In this document: piece by piece, positions 6,292 through 7,804 of the stretch | Layout: each line of letters starts with the position of its first letter | Numbering within the stretch: the first letter of the stretch is position 1 | Assembly: GCA_030667555.1 (NCBI GenBank) | Contig: DAOUVR010000049.1 | Location: forward strand, 1 to 7,804 | DNA: 7,804 nucleotides | Origin: Dehalococcoidia bacterium | GTDB taxonomy: Bacteria > Chloroflexota > Dehalococcoidia > E44-bin15 | Reading direction: 5' to 3' | Position numbers and translations under genes: made by a program | Notes under the pieces: generated by a model | What the model saw: only the letters and a program-made list of their open reading frames with translations | Told to the model about the DNA's origin: nothing | The model's database searches: none

Positions 6292-7665
6292 ATGAAGCCT
6301 TTACGTGGTCGTTTCCGGAAGGAGGTTGAGAAGAAGGTGGTGGAATACACCGCGTCCATCGACTTTGATAAGCGTTTGTATAAGCATGACATCGCCGGCT
6401 CCATCGCCCACGCCAGGATGCTGGCGAAGCAGGCCATCATATCAAATAAGGAGGCGGAGCTTATCGTCATGGCGCTTACCTCCATTCGTGATGAGATGGA
6501 GCAGGGCATCTTCGCCTTTAGTGATGACCTGGAAGATGTCCATATGAATATAGAATCAAGGCTCATCGAGAAGGTCGGGGAGGTAGGTCAGAAGCTGCAT
6601 ACCGCCCGCTCCAGGAACGACCAGATCGCTCTCGACATGCGCCTCTATGTCAAAGAGGCCATATACAATACTATCGAGAAGCTCATCGAGTTACAGAAGG
6701 CTCTCCTTGACCTGGCGGAGGCGAATAAGGACGAAATAATGCCTGGCTATACACACCTTCAGCGGGCGCAGCCAGTGCTATTCGCCCATCACTTGCTCGC
6801 CTATTTCGAGATGCTGCGGCGTGATGTGGAGCGCTTCCATGATTGCCGAAAGCATGCAGATGTCATGCCACTGGGCAGCGGAGCGCTCGCTGGCGTGCCC
6901 TATCCTATCGACCGCGAATTCCTTGCCAGGGAGCTGGGCTTCAGCCAGATAAGCGAAAACAGTATTGATGCCGTCTCCGACCGCGACTTTGTCATCGAAT
7001 ATCAGGCGGCGGCGAGCATCGCTATGATGCACCTCTCCCGCCTCGCCGAGGAGCTTATTCTCTGGTCGTCGGCAGAGTTTGGCTTTATCGAGCTTGATGA
7101 TGCTTATACCACCGGCTCAAGCCTTATGCCTCAGAAAAAGAACCCCGATGTTGCTGAGCTTGCTCGTGGGAAGACGGGCCGGGTCTATGGCAATCTCCTC
7201 GCTATCCTGACAACGATGAAGGCTTTGCCGCTTTCGTATAATCGCGATTTGCAGGAGGATAAGGAGAGTCTGTTCGATAGTGTGGATACCCTTCTGTCCA
7301 CCTTAGATGTTTTTGCCGGGATGGTAAGGACGGCCAAGATGAAGGGTGACAAGACCCGCCGTGCCACCGAAGAGGGCTATATCCTTGCCACCGACCTGGC
7401 AGACTATCTGGTAAAAAAGGGAGTCCCCTTCCGTGAGGCTCATAGCATAGTGGGGGGATTGGTGCAACACGCTATAGAGAACGAAAAGAGCTTCAAAGAG
7501 CTAGGCATCGATGAATACAAGAGCTTTTCCCAGTATTTCGATAATGATGTCTATTCCATTACGGTTGATTCCTCGGTCAAGGCTCGCAACGCTGTTGGTG
7601 GCACTGCTCCGGAGCAGGTGAAGAGACAACTGGCGAGGGCGAGGACGATTGTCGAAAGTGTTTGA
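6292..7665 (+). CDS. argH: Argininosuccinate lyase
   Basis: ArgH splits argininosuccinate into arginine and fumarate, the last step of the pathway, as a cytoplasmic homotetramer of the fumarase/aspartase superfamily. At 457 residues it is full length. Conserved regions are TARSRNDQ (104-111), PGYTHLQRAQPVLFAHH (151-167, with H155 near the active site) and the superfamily signature GSSLMPQKKNP (275-285, with the catalytic serine in the GSS and the K of QKKN). The ASIDFDKRLYKHDIAGSIAHARML block (21-44) is typical. One oddity is that the usual N-terminal WGGRF motif reads LRGRF here (residues 4-8), so Trp and one Gly are replaced. The ATG at 6292 has GAGG four bases upstream, placed directly after the stop of the preceding gene. 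The stop is directly followed by a palindromic repeat. Confidence 0.97.
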   Translation: MKPLRGRFRKEVEKKVVEYTASIDFDKRLYKHDIAGSIAHARMLAKQAIISNKEAELIVMALTSIRDEMEQGIFAFSDDLEDVHMNIESRLIEKVGEVGQKLHTARSRNDQIALDMRLYVKEAIYNTIEKLIELQKALLDLAEANKDEIMPGYTHLQRAQPVLFAHHLLAYFEMLRRDVERFHDCRKHADVMPLGSGALAGVPYPIDREFLARELGFSQISENSIDAVSDRDFVIEYQAAASIAMMHLSRLAEELILWSSAEFGFIELDDAYTTGSSLMPQKKNPDVAELARGKTGRVYGNLLAILTTMKALPLSYNRDLQEDKESLFDSVDTLLSTLDVFAGMVRTAKMKGDKTRRATEEGYILATDLADYLVKKGVPFREAHSIVGGLVQHAIENEKSFKELGIDEYKSFSQYFDNDVYSITVDSSVKARNAVGGTAPEQVKRQLARARTIVESV

Positions 7666-7724
7666 CTGTCAGCCTGAACGCCAGTGAAGGGTCTCTAGAT
7701 TCTTCGCTTCGCTCAGAATGACAG
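7666..7724. repeat. 59-bp imperfect palindromic dispersed-type repeat
   Basis: The element begins with CTGTCA directly after the argH stop and ends with TGACAG. The two arms mirror each other imperfectly around a TCTAGA centre (7694-7699). The right arm (ATTCTTCGCTTCGCTCAGAA) is a version of a motif I recall as a dispersed intergenic repeat in several bacterial genomes, including Chloroflexota. The left arm is more diverged (AGCCTGAACGCCAGTGAAGG). Folded as RNA it would form a long stem that could protect the 3' end of the argH message or weaken read-through into rpe. There is no U-run, so it is not a classic terminator. With only one copy in the window, calling it dispersed rests on memory. 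Confidence 0.65.
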
Positions 7725-7763
7725 GTAGGATTGTTAGAATAACCTTGTTATCGATGAAGGGAA

Positions 7764-7804
7764 ATGAGTATTGAGATAAAGATAGCCCCCTCTATTCTCT
7801 CCGC
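7764..7804 (+). CDS. rpe: Ribulose-phosphate 3-epimerase, N-terminus only (runs off the window)
   Basis: Thirteen complete codons read MSIEIKIAPSILS, and the two remaining bases (GC) fit a following alanine. The string KIAPSILSA is the hallmark opening of ribulose-5-phosphate 3-epimerase, a TIM-barrel enzyme that interconverts ribulose-5-phosphate and xylulose-5-phosphate in the pentose phosphate and Calvin pathways. The serine in this strand contacts substrate. GAAGGG ends two bases before the ATG, which is close but usable. The gene is separated from argH by about 98 bases holding the palindromic repeat, so it may have its own promoter. The call rests on a short but very characteristic stretch. 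Confidence 0.8.
   Translation, partial: MSIEIKIAPSILS

Noticed and set aside
6174..6566. Minus-strand open frame (130 codons) across the orphan/argH junction
   Set aside because: It overlaps the confident argH start and its residues (Met/Ser-rich) look like a reverse-frame shadow.
7666..7724. Intrinsic terminator after argH
   Set aside because: The palindrome could fold, but no U-run follows and the arms are imperfect; it is better described as a repeat.
7735..7740. TAGAAT as a -10 promoter element for rpe
   Set aside because: It is one mismatch from consensus and in a sensible place, but no recognisable -35 hexamer lies 16-18 bases upstream, so I did not list it as a promoter.

Overview
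The window is one densely packed, single-strand stretch of a bacterial chromosome. It carries most of an arginine biosynthesis cluster: the 3' part of argB (acetylglutamate kinase), argD (acetylornithine aminotransferase), argG (argininosuccinate synthase) and argH (argininosuccinate lyase). These are interleaved with four genes that have no obvious place in the pathway. The last 41 bases are the start of a ribulose-phosphate 3-epimerase gene (rpe). All genes read on the + strand, and I see no convincing minus-strand gene.

Layout: argB (open at the left edge, stop at 544), argD (558-1766), a membrane-anchored alpha/beta-hydrolase-like protein (1787-2659), argG (2684-3916), a DUF4125-like protein made of two related halves (3959-4519), a radical SAM protein whose GTG start overlaps the preceding stop (4516-5682), an unrecognised AT-richer gene (5722-6285), argH (6292-7665), a 59-bp imperfect palindromic repeat (7666-7724), and the 5' end of rpe (7764 onward). 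Gaps inside the gene run are about 6 to 42 bases, so argB to argH plausibly form one transcript. The first clear break is the ~98-base gap after argH.

Together ArgB and ArgD carry out two of the steps from N-acetylglutamate to N-acetylornithine. ArgG and ArgH turn citrulline plus aspartate into arginine plus fumarate. The reductase (argC), the acetyl-transfer or deacetylation step (argJ or argE) and ornithine carbamoyltransferase (argF) are not in the window. argC and argJ could lie upstream; argF is absent from the argD-argG interval, where it is often found. The hydrolase, the DUF4125-like/radical SAM pair and the orphan gene look like accessory genes in the operon. Hand counts of sample lines give about 38% GC in parts of the orphan and about 62% in parts of argG and argH.

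Organism: strong Shine-Dalgarno sites, frequent GTG/TTG starts, intermediate GC and a dispersed repeat of the 'GATTCTTCGCTTCGCTCAGAATGACA' type (shown here only as a family label, see 7699-7723) suggest an uncultured or environmental bacterium. A Chloroflexota (Dehalococcoidia-like) origin is my best guess from memory, not proven here. I found no new mobile element, CRISPR array or defence system. The most interesting item is the coupled DUF4125-like/radical SAM pair embedded in an arginine operon.
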